Source: Knoellia sinensis KCTC 19936
GTDB taxonomy: Bacteria; Actinomycetota; Actinomycetes; Actinomycetales; Dermatophilaceae
Length of the DNA stretch: 64,000 bases
Assembly: GCF_000768705.1 (NCBI RefSeq)
Contig: NZ_AVPJ01000011.1
Location: 1-64,000 of the forward strand
Reading direction: 5' to 3'
Below the pieces are notes generated by a model that was not told where the DNA came from, ran no database searches, and was given only the letters and a program-made list of their open reading frames with translations. The position numbers and the translations under genes are program-made. Below, one piece after another: positions 26,364 to 35,551 of the stretch. The first letter of the stretch is position 1. The number at the start of each line of letters is the position of its first letter.

Positions 26364-26533
26364 TGTCGTGGGTGGATCCTGGACGTCCCGCGGATCCAGT
26401 GCATAGGGATCGACGATGTCTGCGGTGTCCAGCGTGGGTTCGGATCCGGTTGCGGCGATGGCGGTCCTTGTCGGTGGTGACGAACGACGAACTGACCCTG
26501 CATCCCTCGCGACGTTGCGGGACCCCTCTGACG

Positions 26534-27358
26534 CTAGCGGCGTGGCATCCCTCCGACAACCCGTGCCGAGCCGCGTGGTTCAGCCGGGTCGATGCGGCGG
26601 ATGTCGGTCCAACCAGTCCAGCCGCGCTCCTCGAGCAGGCGGAGCAGGCGGGGCGCGCTGGGGACCGCCTCGATGAACACCGTGTCGAGCAGCTCGATGA
26701 GGTCGGAACTCACGGGTGGGAAGTCGGCATCGAGCTCCTCGGCGCCGGCGACCTCGGCCGCGCCCTCGATGAACGCTGCGACCCGGTCGGCCATCGCAGG
26801 CAGGCGCGGGTCGTCCGGCTCGATGTCGACCATCTCGCCGACATCGAGGTAGAGGGTTCGTAGCCCTTCGTTCTCGAGTTGCGCATGCTTGAGGGCCATG
26901 AGGGTCGGCACCTCCTCAGGCATCCGGGCCGCGAGGAGGATCCAGCTGTCCCGCTCGATCTCGATGAGGCGCTCGTTGAAGCCGAACTCTCGCATCCGTT
27001 CGAGATAGGACACGGCTTCGGGCGGGAGCGCGAGGCTGTCGCCGGCAGCCAGCAGCGCGATCCGGCTGCGGTGCTGCTGGCGTTCACGGATCTCGGCCCG
27101 GAGGCGGCGGTCGATCTCCTCGACCGCCGCCGTGAACTCCTCGTCATCCGCCTCGAGGAGCTCTGCGACCCGGGACAGCGGGACGCCCGCATCGGCCAGG
27201 GTGCGGATCCTCACCAGGTCCACGACGGCTGAGGCGTCGTAGCGCCGGTAGCCGGAGTGGTCCCGATCGGGCTCCGGGAGAAGCCCTTTGGCGTGGTAGT
27301 GGCGGACCGCTCGGACCGTCACCCCCGCGTAGGCCGCGAGCTGGCTGATGGTGAGCAT
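26534..27358 (-). CDS. MerR-family transcriptional regulator
   Basis: A 274-residue MerR-type regulator. The winged helix occupies residues 1-70 (LTISQLAAYAGVTVRAVRHY, GLLPEPDRDHSGYRRYDAS), followed by the dimer helix and a long helical C-terminal domain of about 160 residues without metal-binding cysteines. It is the last gene of a leftward operon with an ABC exporter and DUF1048, starting four bases after the DUF1048 stop codon. A textbook MerR-type palindromic promoter precedes the first gene of the operon, so it probably activates the exporter in response to a drug-like ligand. Confidence 0.88.
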   Translation of the reverse strand: MLTISQLAAYAGVTVRAVRHYHAKGLLPEPDRDHSGYRRYDASAVVDLVRIRTLADAGVPLSRVAELLEADDEEFTAAVEEIDRRLRAEIRERQQHRSRIALLAAGDSLALPPEAVSYLERMREFGFNERLIEIERDSWILLAARMPEEVPTLMALKHAQLENEGLRTLYLDVGEMVDIEPDDPRLPAMADRVAAFIEGAAEVAGAEELDADFPPVSSDLIELLDTVFIEAVPSAPRLLRLLEERGWTGWTDIRRIDPAEPRGSARVVGGMPRR

Positions 27359-27362
27359 GGCC

Positions 27363-27713
27363 CTATTCTGCGAGTTTCGCGGCGACCGCGCGATTGAGGG
27401 TGTCGCGCCATGTGCCCGGCAGGTCGTCCAGCCACGACGCCGTGCCGGCGAGTCGCTCGTCGCAGAACGCTGCCACGTCGGGCCCGGTGACGTCGAGGGC
27501 CGATTTGCCTTGTGCTGCACCTGTTTCGAAGAGTGACAGGATCTCGTCGAGGGCGGCAACGGTCTGCATGCCGTCGCCCGCACTGAGTCGGAACGAGTAG
27601 GACGTCACCTCGTCCCACACGACGCGGTAGTCGCGGGGGAGCGCAGCTGCCCTCTCCTGCATGGCCTTCCAGGCCTTCTTGTCGCCGATGACCTTCGTGA
27701 GGATGTTGCGCAT
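27363..27713 (-). CDS. DUF1048 domain-containing protein
   Basis: A 116-residue all-helical cytoplasmic protein of the DUF1048 family: IGDKKAWKAMQERAAALPRD, YRVVWDEVTSYSF, then MQTVAALDEILSLFETGAAQG and DVAAFCDERLAG. The function is unknown, but the family is repeatedly encoded with PadR- or MerR-type regulators and DrrAB-like drug exporters, as here. GAAAGAGAAGGAGAG provides a strong ribosome-binding site. It sits between the permease gene and merR; one GTATGCCGT copy lies in the 56-base gap after the permease at 27753. Confidence 0.85.
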   Translation of the reverse strand: MRNILTKVIGDKKAWKAMQERAAALPRDYRVVWDEVTSYSFRLSAGDGMQTVAALDEILSLFETGAAQGKSALDVTGPDVAAFCDERLAGTASWLDDLPGTWRDTLNRAVAAKLAE

Positions 27714-27769
27714 CGTTCTCTCCTTCTCTTTCGCTTCAGTTCCGATGGATTCGTATGCCGTGACGCGAG

Positions 27770-28531
27770 TCAGGCGATCTTGCTGCGGTAGGTGCGCATC
27801 GCCAGGGCGTAGGCCACGACGAGCAGGCCGACGCTCCAGGCCACGGCGATCCATCCGTCGTTGCCCACCGGCTGCTCGGCCAGGAGGTTGCGCAGGGTGT
27901 TGACGATCGGCGTGACCGGCTGGTGCTCCGCGAACCAACGGACCGGACCCGGCATACCGGCCGTGGGCACGAAGGCCGAGCTGATGAACGGCAGGAAGAT
28001 CAGTGGATAGGAGAACCCGCTCACGCCGTCGACCGACTTGGCAGTCAGACCAGGGATCACGGCAAGCCAGGTCAGGGCCAGCGTGAAGAGGACGAGCAGC
28101 CCGAGGACTGCCAACCACGCGAGAACGCCTGCGCCGGAACGGAATCCCATGATCAATGCCACCCCGATGACCAGGGCCAGCGAGACGAGATTGGCCACGA
28201 CCGAGGTGAGCACGTGACCCCACAGCAGTGACGACCGGGCGATGGGCATCGACTGGAACCGCTCGAACAGTCCGGTCGAGACGTCCGTGAAGAGGCGGAA
28301 CGCCGTGTAGGCGATGCCCGACGCGATGGTGATGAGGAGGATCCCCGGGAGCAGGTAGTTCACGTAGGACCCGCCGCCGACGTCGATCGCGCCGCCGAGG
28401 ACGTAGGTGAAGAGGAGGAGCATCGCGATCGGCGTGACTGCCGTCGTGATGATCGTGTCGGGGCTGCGCAGGATGTGTCGCAGCGAGCGGGAGAACAGGA
28501 CGGTGGAGTTGCTGATGACGTGGGTGGTCAT
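27770..28531 (-). CDS. ABC-2 type permease, DrrB-like
   Basis: A 253-residue membrane subunit of an ABC-2 exporter. Six helices are visible. The family features are SLRHILRSPDTIITTAVTPI at the N-terminal amphipathic helix, YLLPGILLITIASGIAYTAF, and the ABC-2 signature region FISSAFVPTAGMPGPVRWFAEHQPVTPIV. It forms the pore for the ATPase encoded ten bases upstream. The class includes DrrB and actinobacterial drug or lipid exporters. The substrate is unknown; the MerR regulator in the operon suggests an amphipathic toxic compound. Confidence 0.9.
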   Translation of the reverse strand: MTTHVISNSTVLFSRSLRHILRSPDTIITTAVTPIAMLLLFTYVLGGAIDVGGGSYVNYLLPGILLITIASGIAYTAFRLFTDVSTGLFERFQSMPIARSSLLWGHVLTSVVANLVSLALVIGVALIMGFRSGAGVLAWLAVLGLLVLFTLALTWLAVIPGLTAKSVDGVSGFSYPLIFLPFISSAFVPTAGMPGPVRWFAEHQPVTPIVNTLRNLLAEQPVGNDGWIAVAWSVGLLVVAYALAMRTYRSKIA

Positions 28532-28540
28532 GGTGAGTCC

Positions 28541-29356
<816 letters not shown>

Positions 29357-29373
29357 GCGGCCAGCGTCCAACG

Positions 29374-29394
29374 TTGACCCTGCGTCAGGGTCAA
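29374..29394 (-). promoter_or_regulatory. MerR-type operator-promoter of the drrAB operon
   Basis: TTGACCCTG and CAGGGTCAA form a perfect palindrome around three bases. On the coding strand it starts with a -35-like TTGACC, and the -10 region falls about 19-20 bases downstream near 29365-29370. This is the elongated spacer geometry that MerR-family activators correct by bending DNA. The cognate MerR is the last gene of the operon. Confidence 0.7.
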
Positions 29395-29440
29395 GCCCGA
29401 AATTTCCCAAGGGGCTCAAGGGGCTGACGTCGCTCGCGGA

Positions 29441-29472
29441 CCTCAGCCGTAGCCGTTGGATATCGGCTGAGG
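29441..29472. terminator. Hairpin after the restriction endonuclease gene
   Basis: CCTCAGCCG and CGGCTGAGG, nine bases each, surround a 14-base loop. It lies 77 bases beyond the endonuclease stop codon on its coding strand, in the 190-base gap that otherwise contains only the drrA promoter. It probably ends the restriction-modification transcript. Confidence 0.55.
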
Positions 29473-29548
29473 CTAGTCATGGCCGAGGCCGCGCTCGGTT
29501 CGTCGCCACGGATTCCGTACCATCATTGAGTGGTGTGGCGTCCGGGAC

Positions 29549-30262
29549 CTATCGCCAGTTGCCGGCCGCCCGAGCCAATCCGGCCTTGAACTCAGCCCAG
29601 CCAACCGACGGGTCCGGCTCGAAGAAGTCGAGCGGCTCGCGACGGACTCCGACCGCCCACGTGAGGTCATAGAGGCCTGTTTCACGGACGCGGTGACACA
29701 TGATCGCCATCCGATCCATGTAGGTCAGGCCCGAGAACACGGGATCAATATGGCCGGCGGCGCGCTCGAGACGCACGGGCCGTGTGGTCGCCGACGTCTC
29801 CTCCATAAGAAAGATGTAAGCCGTCCTCAGATCAGGATTGACGAGCCCGCGGCTCCGAGCCTGAGAGAGATCCTCGGCGATACCGAAGGCCTCGTCAGCC
29901 CGGTTGTTCATGTTGCGGCCTTCGCTGCCTGTCATGGACTTGTATTCCACGGCCAAGACCGGTTCTCCTCGCCAGATCGCGAGGAGATCCCAAGCTTTCG
30001 TCGACCGGTAGAAGCCGGGAAGGACCGCCCCGCGGTCGAACTTAAGGTCGAGGTCATGGAGCCCAAGGCGATCCAACTCATCAACGATAAGTTGGTTCAC
30101 GCCGGCGAGGTGCCTTCCGCCGGTCACCGCCCCGCGGTTGCCGCCTTGCGCTCGTCCGCTCGCTTGGGTGGCGTCAAGTTGATCGCCCTTGGATCTAATC
30201 CAGAAGTCGATTGCGTCCAAGATGCGTACCTGGTCTTCGTCCGAGATCAGGTACGCGTCCAT
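29549..30262 (-). CDS. Type II restriction endonuclease, XhoI/PaeR7I family
   Basis: A 237-residue endonuclease resembling PaeR7I and XhoI, which cut CTCGAG. The PD-(D/E)xK core is visible: Asp92 in KAWDLLAIW and Glu106-Tyr-Lys108 in VLAVEYKSMTGSEGRN. The flanking LPGFYRSTKAWD and SGLTYMDRMAIMCHRVRETG are typical of this family. The length is close to the 246 residues of PaeR7I. It starts 19 bases after the stop codon of the methyltransferase gene, in the usual order that protects the host first. The GC content is lower than in the surrounding genome, indicating acquisition. Specificity for CTCGAG is inferred from family. Confidence 0.88.
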   Translation of the reverse strand: MDAYLISDEDQVRILDAIDFWIRSKGDQLDATQASGRAQGGNRGAVTGGRHLAGVNQLIVDELDRLGLHDLDLKFDRGAVLPGFYRSTKAWDLLAIWRGEPVLAVEYKSMTGSEGRNMNNRADEAFGIAEDLSQARSRGLVNPDLRTAYIFLMEETSATTRPVRLERAAGHIDPVFSGLTYMDRMAIMCHRVRETGLYDLTWAVGVRREPLDFFEPDPSVGWAEFKAGLARAAGNWR

Positions 30263-30281
30263 GATGAGGGACCCTAGCGGC

Positions 30282-31928
30282 TCAGCCCGGTGGGAGCGCG
30301 TCCATTCCGAAAGCCTGAAGCGCCCAAGCCGTCGCGGCGGCCCGGTCGCGAGTCCTAAATGCCTCCGCCAAGCCATCGAGGATCTGTTGGTCCAGGTCAT
30401 GGGGTCGGGGGGCACGAACCTGACGCAGGACTGTGGCTTGGAAGCGCAGAGTGCCCCCTCGCATCTTGACGCAGTATGCGGCGACCTGACGCTCCACGAC
30501 CTCCGAGAGCAAGAGGCCTCCGAGTGCGTCAAGGTCCCACGCGTCCGAAACAATCCAATACAGATTGTGGTGCGGGTAGTAACCCGCCGGGACGCGGACC
30601 GGATGCGCCGTTGCCTTCATGTCTTCCATGACAAGTAGGTCCCGGTCGAGCAGACCGTCGTTGACTCGGTCGATCGTGCGGTACCAGCGCGGGCCCGACC
30701 GCTTGGCGACGCTGCGACTCTTCAGGGCCTCCATCGAGTCCTCGTAGTACCCCGCGAGTTTCGGGAAATCGCCGAGCTCGACTGGTCCGGTCGGGGTCCA
30801 TGGATTGACCAAGTGGTGACCTGTCCACTGGAAGGTGCCGGACTTGATGTCGGCCGAAGTGACCATTGGTAGGAGCCGGTCTGGTTCAACATCCGGTGGG
30901 GGGGCCTTTCGGACATAGACCTTGTCGTTTCCGGTTGCGATCCCGATGCCAAGTTTCGTCCCGTCCTCGGCACACTCCAGCGGCGGGAGCGTCTCCTGAA
31001 TGCGCTCCAGCCAGGCCAGGGTCTCTGGTGAGCCGTCGGGCCACACCCCCTCGGTCTCGTACCACGAGGGCATCCGGGCGGCCCGAACAGCAGGCGTTGT
31101 GAGTCGCACGTCCTTGCCTCTGCGCCAAGAGGCGAGTTCTCCTGCCGCCGCACCATCGAACGATGCAGTTGCGACCGCCGAAATGACCTCACCCTGCCCG
31201 CGGTTCGACAGAACTGTGATCGCGGGATACGCCGATACGTCCGCTTCGAAGGCGTCTGCGTCATGCATCACAATCACGTCGTCAACCGAGAAGCGATCGA
31301 CAACCTTGCGGCGCAATGCTTTTCCATATGAGTTACGCATCCAGCGGTCGGCGCAGATGAAGGCGAGACGGCCACCCGGCTTGAGCATGTCTAGACCGTG
31401 TTCGTAGAAGCCGACAAAGATGTCTGCTCGGCCGCCCATGGTCGGGGCCGCTGATCTGTAGGCCGCGAGCAACCGGGGGTCAAGGTTCTCGATGCGGATA
31501 TAGGGGGGATTCCCTATCACGAGATCAGCCTTGAGATCGCCGTGGTCGGTTAGGAGGAAGTCGCCGTGCCTGACCCACATCTCGGCGAGCCGCCGAGCGA
31601 TTTCGTTCGGACATCCGGCCGCGGTCAACTCTGTCAGGACGACCTGGCGTGACGTCTCGACATGTTGTTCCTGCAGCTCGAACCCTCGAACTGCGGTCGA
31701 TAGTGATGACCAGTTCGGCTCTGGCCGCTGACCAAATTGGCCCGCAAGCCTCTCAACGAGCGGACCGAGAAAGGCACCTGATCCGACAGAGGGCTCGACG
31801 ACGACGAGCTGCGAGAGATCGACTTTGTCCGTGTAACCGGCCAGATCGAGCATCAGATCCACAACCCAGCGCCGCGTGAAGACCTCGCCATGAATTTGGG
31901 AAGGGTCGGTCGCAGATCGAGTAGCCAT
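30282..31928 (-). CDS. Type II N6-adenine DNA methyltransferase, M.XhoI/PaeR7I-like
   Basis: A 548-residue adenine methyltransferase. The S-adenosylmethionine motif VVEPSVGSGAF is at residues 43-53 and the catalytic NPPY at 140-143 (VIGNPPYIRIENL). The large C-terminal part (about 300-500), with FQWTGHHLVNPWTPTGPVEL and YYPHHNLYWIVSD, would be the target-recognition region; this is the single-chain arrangement of type II gamma-class methylases. The length matches that of M.PaeR7I. It pairs with the endonuclease just downstream. Its start codon overlaps the last stop codon of the decayed vapC. Codon use is less GC-rich than in neighbours. Confidence 0.9.
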   Translation of the reverse strand: MATRSATDPSQIHGEVFTRRWVVDLMLDLAGYTDKVDLSQLVVVEPSVGSGAFLGPLVERLAGQFGQRPEPNWSSLSTAVRGFELQEQHVETSRQVVLTELTAAGCPNEIARRLAEMWVRHGDFLLTDHGDLKADLVIGNPPYIRIENLDPRLLAAYRSAAPTMGGRADIFVGFYEHGLDMLKPGGRLAFICADRWMRNSYGKALRRKVVDRFSVDDVIVMHDADAFEADVSAYPAITVLSNRGQGEVISAVATASFDGAAAGELASWRRGKDVRLTTPAVRAARMPSWYETEGVWPDGSPETLAWLERIQETLPPLECAEDGTKLGIGIATGNDKVYVRKAPPPDVEPDRLLPMVTSADIKSGTFQWTGHHLVNPWTPTGPVELGDFPKLAGYYEDSMEALKSRSVAKRSGPRWYRTIDRVNDGLLDRDLLVMEDMKATAHPVRVPAGYYPHHNLYWIVSDAWDLDALGGLLLSEVVERQVAAYCVKMRGGTLRFQATVLRQVRAPRPHDLDQQILDGLAEAFRTRDRAAATAWALQAFGMDALPPG

Positions 31929-32165
31929 CAGCCAAAACTACCGGCCACCACCGACACGGGCACCACATCGACTTCGGGGCTGGGCCTCGACGAGGATCCG
32001 GTGCAGAAGCTCGCCCACGTGCCGCGGGACGAGTCCGCCACGAAGGACACCGTATCGAGCCGAGTCGCCACAGACATCCGACATGGCTGGGGCGGCCCGG
32101 AGAATACGCTCGGCGTCCGCCTCGCCTTTGATGGTCGCCATCAACGCGGACGAGTCGACGATCAG
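31928..32165 (-). pseudogene. Decayed VapC PIN-domain toxin remnant
   Basis: Reading on from vapB, the sequence IVDSSALMATIKGEADAERI is a clear VapC N-terminus, but its first codon is CTG rather than ATG/GTG. After about 28 residues the frame shifts at an imperfect seven-base duplication (ATGTCGG then ATGTCTG), and the next frame continues MSVATRLDTVSFVAD. Further fragments (RHVGELLHRILVEAQP, EVDVVPVSVV) alternate between the two frames. The match stops near residue 85 of about 130, exactly where the methyltransferase begins. The gene has lost its start, its frame and its C-terminus with the remaining active-site residues, so no active toxin can be made. Confidence 0.75.
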
Positions 32166-32431
32166 CGGGGCAGCCCGGTCGCGTCGTCGCAGAGGTCCTC
32201 GACGGCCAGGATCGTGCGCGTCCGGTCGCCTGCGTCGGCCCGGTATTCGCTGGCGAGCTCCGCGACGAGGGCGATCTTGCTGCGGGCGCGTGCCCCACCG
32301 GTGTCGTGACCACGCTCGCGCAGCAGCAGCTCCAGTGCATCCCCGATGGCTTTGGTCTGGCTCTGGCCGGTGAGCCGCGCTGCCTCACGGGCGAGAGCCT
32401 GGACCCGTTCGTTGCTGATGTGCAGACCCAT
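32162..32431 (-). CDS. vapB: VapB-type antitoxin (Rv0623-like), orphan
   Basis: An 89-residue antitoxin of the Rv0623-like/VapB group. The N-terminal part MGLHISNERVQALAREAARL, TGQSQTKAIGDALELLLRER is a ribbon-helix-helix-type DNA-binding region; the charged tail binds toxin. Its cognate vapC is degenerate, so it is an orphan antitoxin that may still repress or neutralise related toxins, for example in trans. The ATG at 32431 is favoured by the family's usual N-terminus; a second ATG nine bases upstream is possible. Confidence 0.8.
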   Translation of the reverse strand: MGLHISNERVQALAREAARLTGQSQTKAIGDALELLLRERGHDTGGARARSKIALVAELASEYRADAGDRTRTILAVEDLCDDATGLPR

Positions 32432-32491
32432 GGAACCCATCTTGCGTCTCAACGGACAGCCGATCCACCCTCGCGGTCCACGGGAAGGCGA

Positions 32492-32533
32492 GCGGACGGC
32501 ATACGGAAAAATGCTTGTCGGTATGCCGTCCGC
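32492..32533. terminator. Hairpin terminator after the TRAP operon
   Basis: GCGGACGGCATAC and its perfect complement GTATGCCGTCCGC surround a 16-base loop. Both arms contain the dispersed 9-mer (32496-32504 and 32521-32529). The hairpin lies 24 bases beyond the stop codon of the last TRAP gene, with a run of A/T in the loop. Confidence 0.7.
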
Positions 32534-32556
32534 CCACCTCACGCGGATCGCTCCCG

Positions 32557-33873
32557 TCAGGGGCCGGGAGCCATGAGACCCATCTGCGTCGGCAGCCACG
32601 TCGACAGGGCGGGCAGGAAGGTCACGATGAGCAGCCCGATGCAGAGCGCCCAGAAGAACGGCATGACCTTGCGCATCAACGGTTCGATCCGGACACCGGC
32701 CACCCTCGCCGCCACGAACAGGTTGTTGCCGATCGGTGGCGAGATGTTGCCGAGGCACATGTTGAACACCATCATCGCGCCGAAGTGGATCGGGTTGACC
32801 CCCATGGCCGTCACCGCCGGCAGGAAGATCGGCGTGAAGATCAGGATGGCTGGCGTCGGGTCCATGACCGTGCCCGCGAGGAGCAGCACGATCATGATGA
32901 TGATCAGGACGATGACGACGTTGTCGGTGAGCCCGAGGAGCGACTCGGCCACGGCCTCGGGGATGCGAGCGAACGAAAGCACCCAGGCGAGGATCCCGGA
33001 GACACCGACGAGCAGCATGACGATGGACGTCGTCTTCGTCGCCTCGAGCAGGATCTTCGGCAGGTCCTTCACGCTCAACGTGCGCTGGAGGAGCCCGAGG
33101 ATGAGCGCATAGAACACCGCGATCACGGCCGACTCCGTCGCGGTGAAGAAGCCGGCGAGGATGCCGCCGATCACGACGACGATCATGAACAGCGCCGGGA
33201 TCGCCTTGAGGAGAACGGTGAGTGCCTGCCGGGCCGTCGGGCGCCCGGTCGAGCGCAGCTCCGGGTGCTTCCGGGCATAGAGCGCGACGACCACGACACA
33301 GATGAGCGCCCAGAGCAGTCCCGGCCCGACACCGGCCATGAACAGGGCGGCGATCGAGGTGCCGGAGACGAGCGAGTAGACGATGAACGTGTTGCTCGGC
33401 GGGATGAGCATGCCAGCAGGGGAGGCGACGGCGTTGACCGCAGCGGCCCACGAGGGGTCGTAGCCCTCCTTCTTCATCCGCGGTGACAGCACCGTGCCCA
33501 CGGCCGCGGCCGAGGCGACTGAGGCGCCAGACACAGCGCCGAACATGGCGTTGGCGACGACCGTGGTCTGCGCGAGCGAGGCGGGCAGCCGGCCCGAGAT
33601 GACGAGAGCTAGGTCGATGAGTCTCGTCGCTATCCCTCCGGTGTTCATCAGCCCTCCGGCGAGGATGAAGGACGGGATCGCCAGCAGGGCGAACGAGTTG
33701 TTGGCAGCGAAGAGGCGCTGGGCCGAGGTGAGCGCTGCACCCTGCGTGCCGAGGAGGATCGCGATGGCGATCGCGGACGGCACCGCCATCGAGACGGCGA
33801 CCGGGACGCCGAGCATGAGGAGCAGCGCGATGCCGACGAGCAGGACCGTGGTGGCGAGTGCGACGTTGTCCAT
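32557..33873 (-). CDS. dctM: TRAP transporter large permease DctM
   Basis: A 438-residue large membrane subunit of a tripartite ATP-independent periplasmic (TRAP) transporter, with 12 helices and re-entrant loops. Typical segments: VPVAVSMAVPSAIAIAILLG, LLAIPSFILAGGLMNTGGIA, ASVASAAAVGTVLSPRMKKEGYD, SPAGMLIPPSNTFIVY, and MCLGNISPPIGNNLFVAARV near the end. It moves the substrate with sodium ions. It begins seven bases after dctQ. The substrate is not fixed by sequence, but the separate DctQ and DctM and LacI regulation are usual for sugar-acid systems such as uronates. Confidence 0.93.
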   Translation of the reverse strand: MDNVALATTVLLVGIALLLMLGVPVAVSMAVPSAIAIAILLGTQGAALTSAQRLFAANNSFALLAIPSFILAGGLMNTGGIATRLIDLALVISGRLPASLAQTTVVANAMFGAVSGASVASAAAVGTVLSPRMKKEGYDPSWAAAVNAVASPAGMLIPPSNTFIVYSLVSGTSIAALFMAGVGPGLLWALICVVVVALYARKHPELRSTGRPTARQALTVLLKAIPALFMIVVVIGGILAGFFTATESAVIAVFYALILGLLQRTLSVKDLPKILLEATKTTSIVMLLVGVSGILAWVLSFARIPEAVAESLLGLTDNVVIVLIIIMIVLLLAGTVMDPTPAILIFTPIFLPAVTAMGVNPIHFGAMMVFNMCLGNISPPIGNNLFVAARVAGVRIEPLMRKVMPFFWALCIGLLIVTFLPALSTWLPTQMGLMAPGP

Positions 33874-33880
33874 GGTGGCC

Positions 33881-34459
33881 TCAGATCCCCTGTGCGGATT
33901 CGTCGAGCTCGGGCACAGCCGCCTCAGTGCCGGCGAGGACGCTGACGAGATGGCAGATCGCGAAGTACGCGATGAGGACCCCGGCGACCGGCAGCACGGC
34001 GTAGATCTGGCCAACGCTCACCGGCATGGTGGGGATGTTCTGGCCCCAGGCGTTGCTCGCAGCACGCATCCCGCCATAGATGAGGACGAATGCGGCGAAG
34101 AAGACCACCGTGAGCTCGACGACCACCGCGAGGACCTTCTGTGCGACGCCGGGAAGGCGTTCCGCCAGCAGTTCCACGGCGATATGGCCGCGCTCCGAGA
34201 AGACCAGTGCACTGCCGAGCATCGCGAGCACGACGAAGACGTAGCGCGCCGACTCCTCGGTCCAGGTCGCCGGGGTCGGGAGCACCTGGCGGGAGAACAC
34301 CTGCCAGCCGACGATGAGGACGAGCGCCGTGAAGATCACGACGCACAGGACGGCAAGGATCTTGTCGATGACCCGCCTCGGGGCGTTGAGGATCGCGGCC
34401 AGGGTCGTGAGCGCCCCGCCCCGCGCTGTGTCGGGTGGGCTTGCGTCGTTGCTGTCCAC
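33881..34459 (-). CDS. dctQ: TRAP transporter small permease DctQ
   Basis: A 192-residue small permease with four helices. VIFTALVLIVGWQVFSRQVLPTPATWTEESARYVFVVLAMLGSALVFSERGHIAVELL carries the DctQ signature (W-T-E-E-x-A-R, then GH-I-x-x-E). A cytoplasmic N-terminal extension of about 35 residues precedes the first helix. It stabilises DctM and contacts the solute-binding protein. It lies 47 bases after lacI and seven bases before dctM. Confidence 0.92.
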   Translation of the reverse strand: MDSNDASPPDTARGGALTTLAAILNAPRRVIDKILAVLCVVIFTALVLIVGWQVFSRQVLPTPATWTEESARYVFVVLAMLGSALVFSERGHIAVELLAERLPGVAQKVLAVVVELTVVFFAAFVLIYGGMRAASNAWGQNIPTMPVSVGQIYAVLPVAGVLIAYFAICHLVSVLAGTEAAVPELDESAQGI

Positions 34460-34506
34460 GGGTTCGTCCTTCGTTGGAGAGGTGTGGGGTGTCGCTGTGA
34501 GGGCCG

Positions 34507-35499
34507 TCAGGGCCGTCGGCGGAGGCCGGTGGAGGCTCGTTGCACGAGTCGAGTGGGCAGCACGGTCGGCTGACCAGCGGGCGACCAGTCCTCGCGGGGA
34601 GTCAGCAGGGTCTGCACCGCAGCGCTGCCCATGAGCCGCAGGGGTGCGGAGACCGTGGTGAGGGACGGCCAGGAGAGGTCGGCGATGAGGGTGTTGTCGA
34701 AGCCGATGACGCTCACGTCCTCGGGCACGGAACGTCCGAGGCGCTGGAGGCCGCGGATCACGCCCACGGCGACGAGGTCGTTGTAGCAGAGAGCGGCAGT
34801 GTCACCGTCGGCGGCGAGCTCCTGTGCGGCATACGCTCCGCCCTCGAGTGTGGGTGCGAAAGGCCCGACGCGTCGTGCGCGCAGGCCCAGTTCGGCGGCC
34901 GCCGCGACCAGCTCGGACCACCGTATGCCGTCCGCCCAGGACTCGCTCGGACCCGCCACGTAGGTGACCGATTCGTGGCCCAGCTCCCTGAGGTGCTCGG
35001 CCGCCCGGCGCACCCCTCGGGAGGTGTCGGTGACGATGCAGTGCACGTCGGGGACGGCGCGGTTGAGAACGACGATCGGGCGCTGCTTCGACAGCACACG
35101 GATCGCGGCTTCGGGCATCCGCGTGCTGGTGAGGATGAGGCCCTGCACGGCGGGCATGGCTCGTTCGATCGCCTCGCGCTCGAGGCGTTGGGACTCCTCG
35201 GCATCGGAGAGCAGGAGGGTGAATCCCGCCTCCGCTGCGGCCGACTCGGCGCCGCGGATGATCTCGGCATAGAAGGGGTTCGTGATGTCCTGGACGACGA
35301 GGCCGAGGATGCGTGTTCCGGTGGGGGGGAGTCCGGTGGTGCGAGTCCTGGACCGGTAGCCGAGTTCGGTGGCGACCTCGCGGATGCGTTGTGCCGTCTC
35401 GGCGTTGACCCGGCCCGGCCGGGAGAAGGCTCGCGAGACCGTCGACGGTGCCACGCCTGCAGCGCGGGCAACGTCATAGATCGTCGGGGGCGTACTCAT
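34507..35499 (-). CDS. LacI-family transcriptional regulator
   Basis: A 330-residue sugar-responsive regulator. The N-terminal helix-turn-helix and hinge are TIYDVARAAGVAPSTVSRAF, GRVNAETAQRIREVATELGY. The ligand domain has the periplasmic-binding-protein fold: ILGLVVQDITNPFYAEIIRG, FTLLLSDAEESQRLEREAI, and DVSVIGFDNTLIADLSWPSLTTV. It is inserted between dctP and dctQ, so it is part of the TRAP operon it presumably controls. The effector is probably the transported substrate or a derivative. Confidence 0.92.
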   Translation of the reverse strand: MSTPPTIYDVARAAGVAPSTVSRAFSRPGRVNAETAQRIREVATELGYRSRTRTTGLPPTGTRILGLVVQDITNPFYAEIIRGAESAAAEAGFTLLLSDAEESQRLEREAIERAMPAVQGLILTSTRMPEAAIRVLSKQRPIVVLNRAVPDVHCIVTDTSRGVRRAAEHLRELGHESVTYVAGPSESWADGIRWSELVAAAAELGLRARRVGPFAPTLEGGAYAAQELAADGDTAALCYNDLVAVGVIRGLQRLGRSVPEDVSVIGFDNTLIADLSWPSLTTVSAPLRLMGSAAVQTLLTPREDWSPAGQPTVLPTRLVQRASTGLRRRP

Positions 35500-35551
35500 G
35501 GCCGGGCCGGTGTCTGTTGTTGTCGGTGGGGTGGTGGGTGACCTGGCGGCG

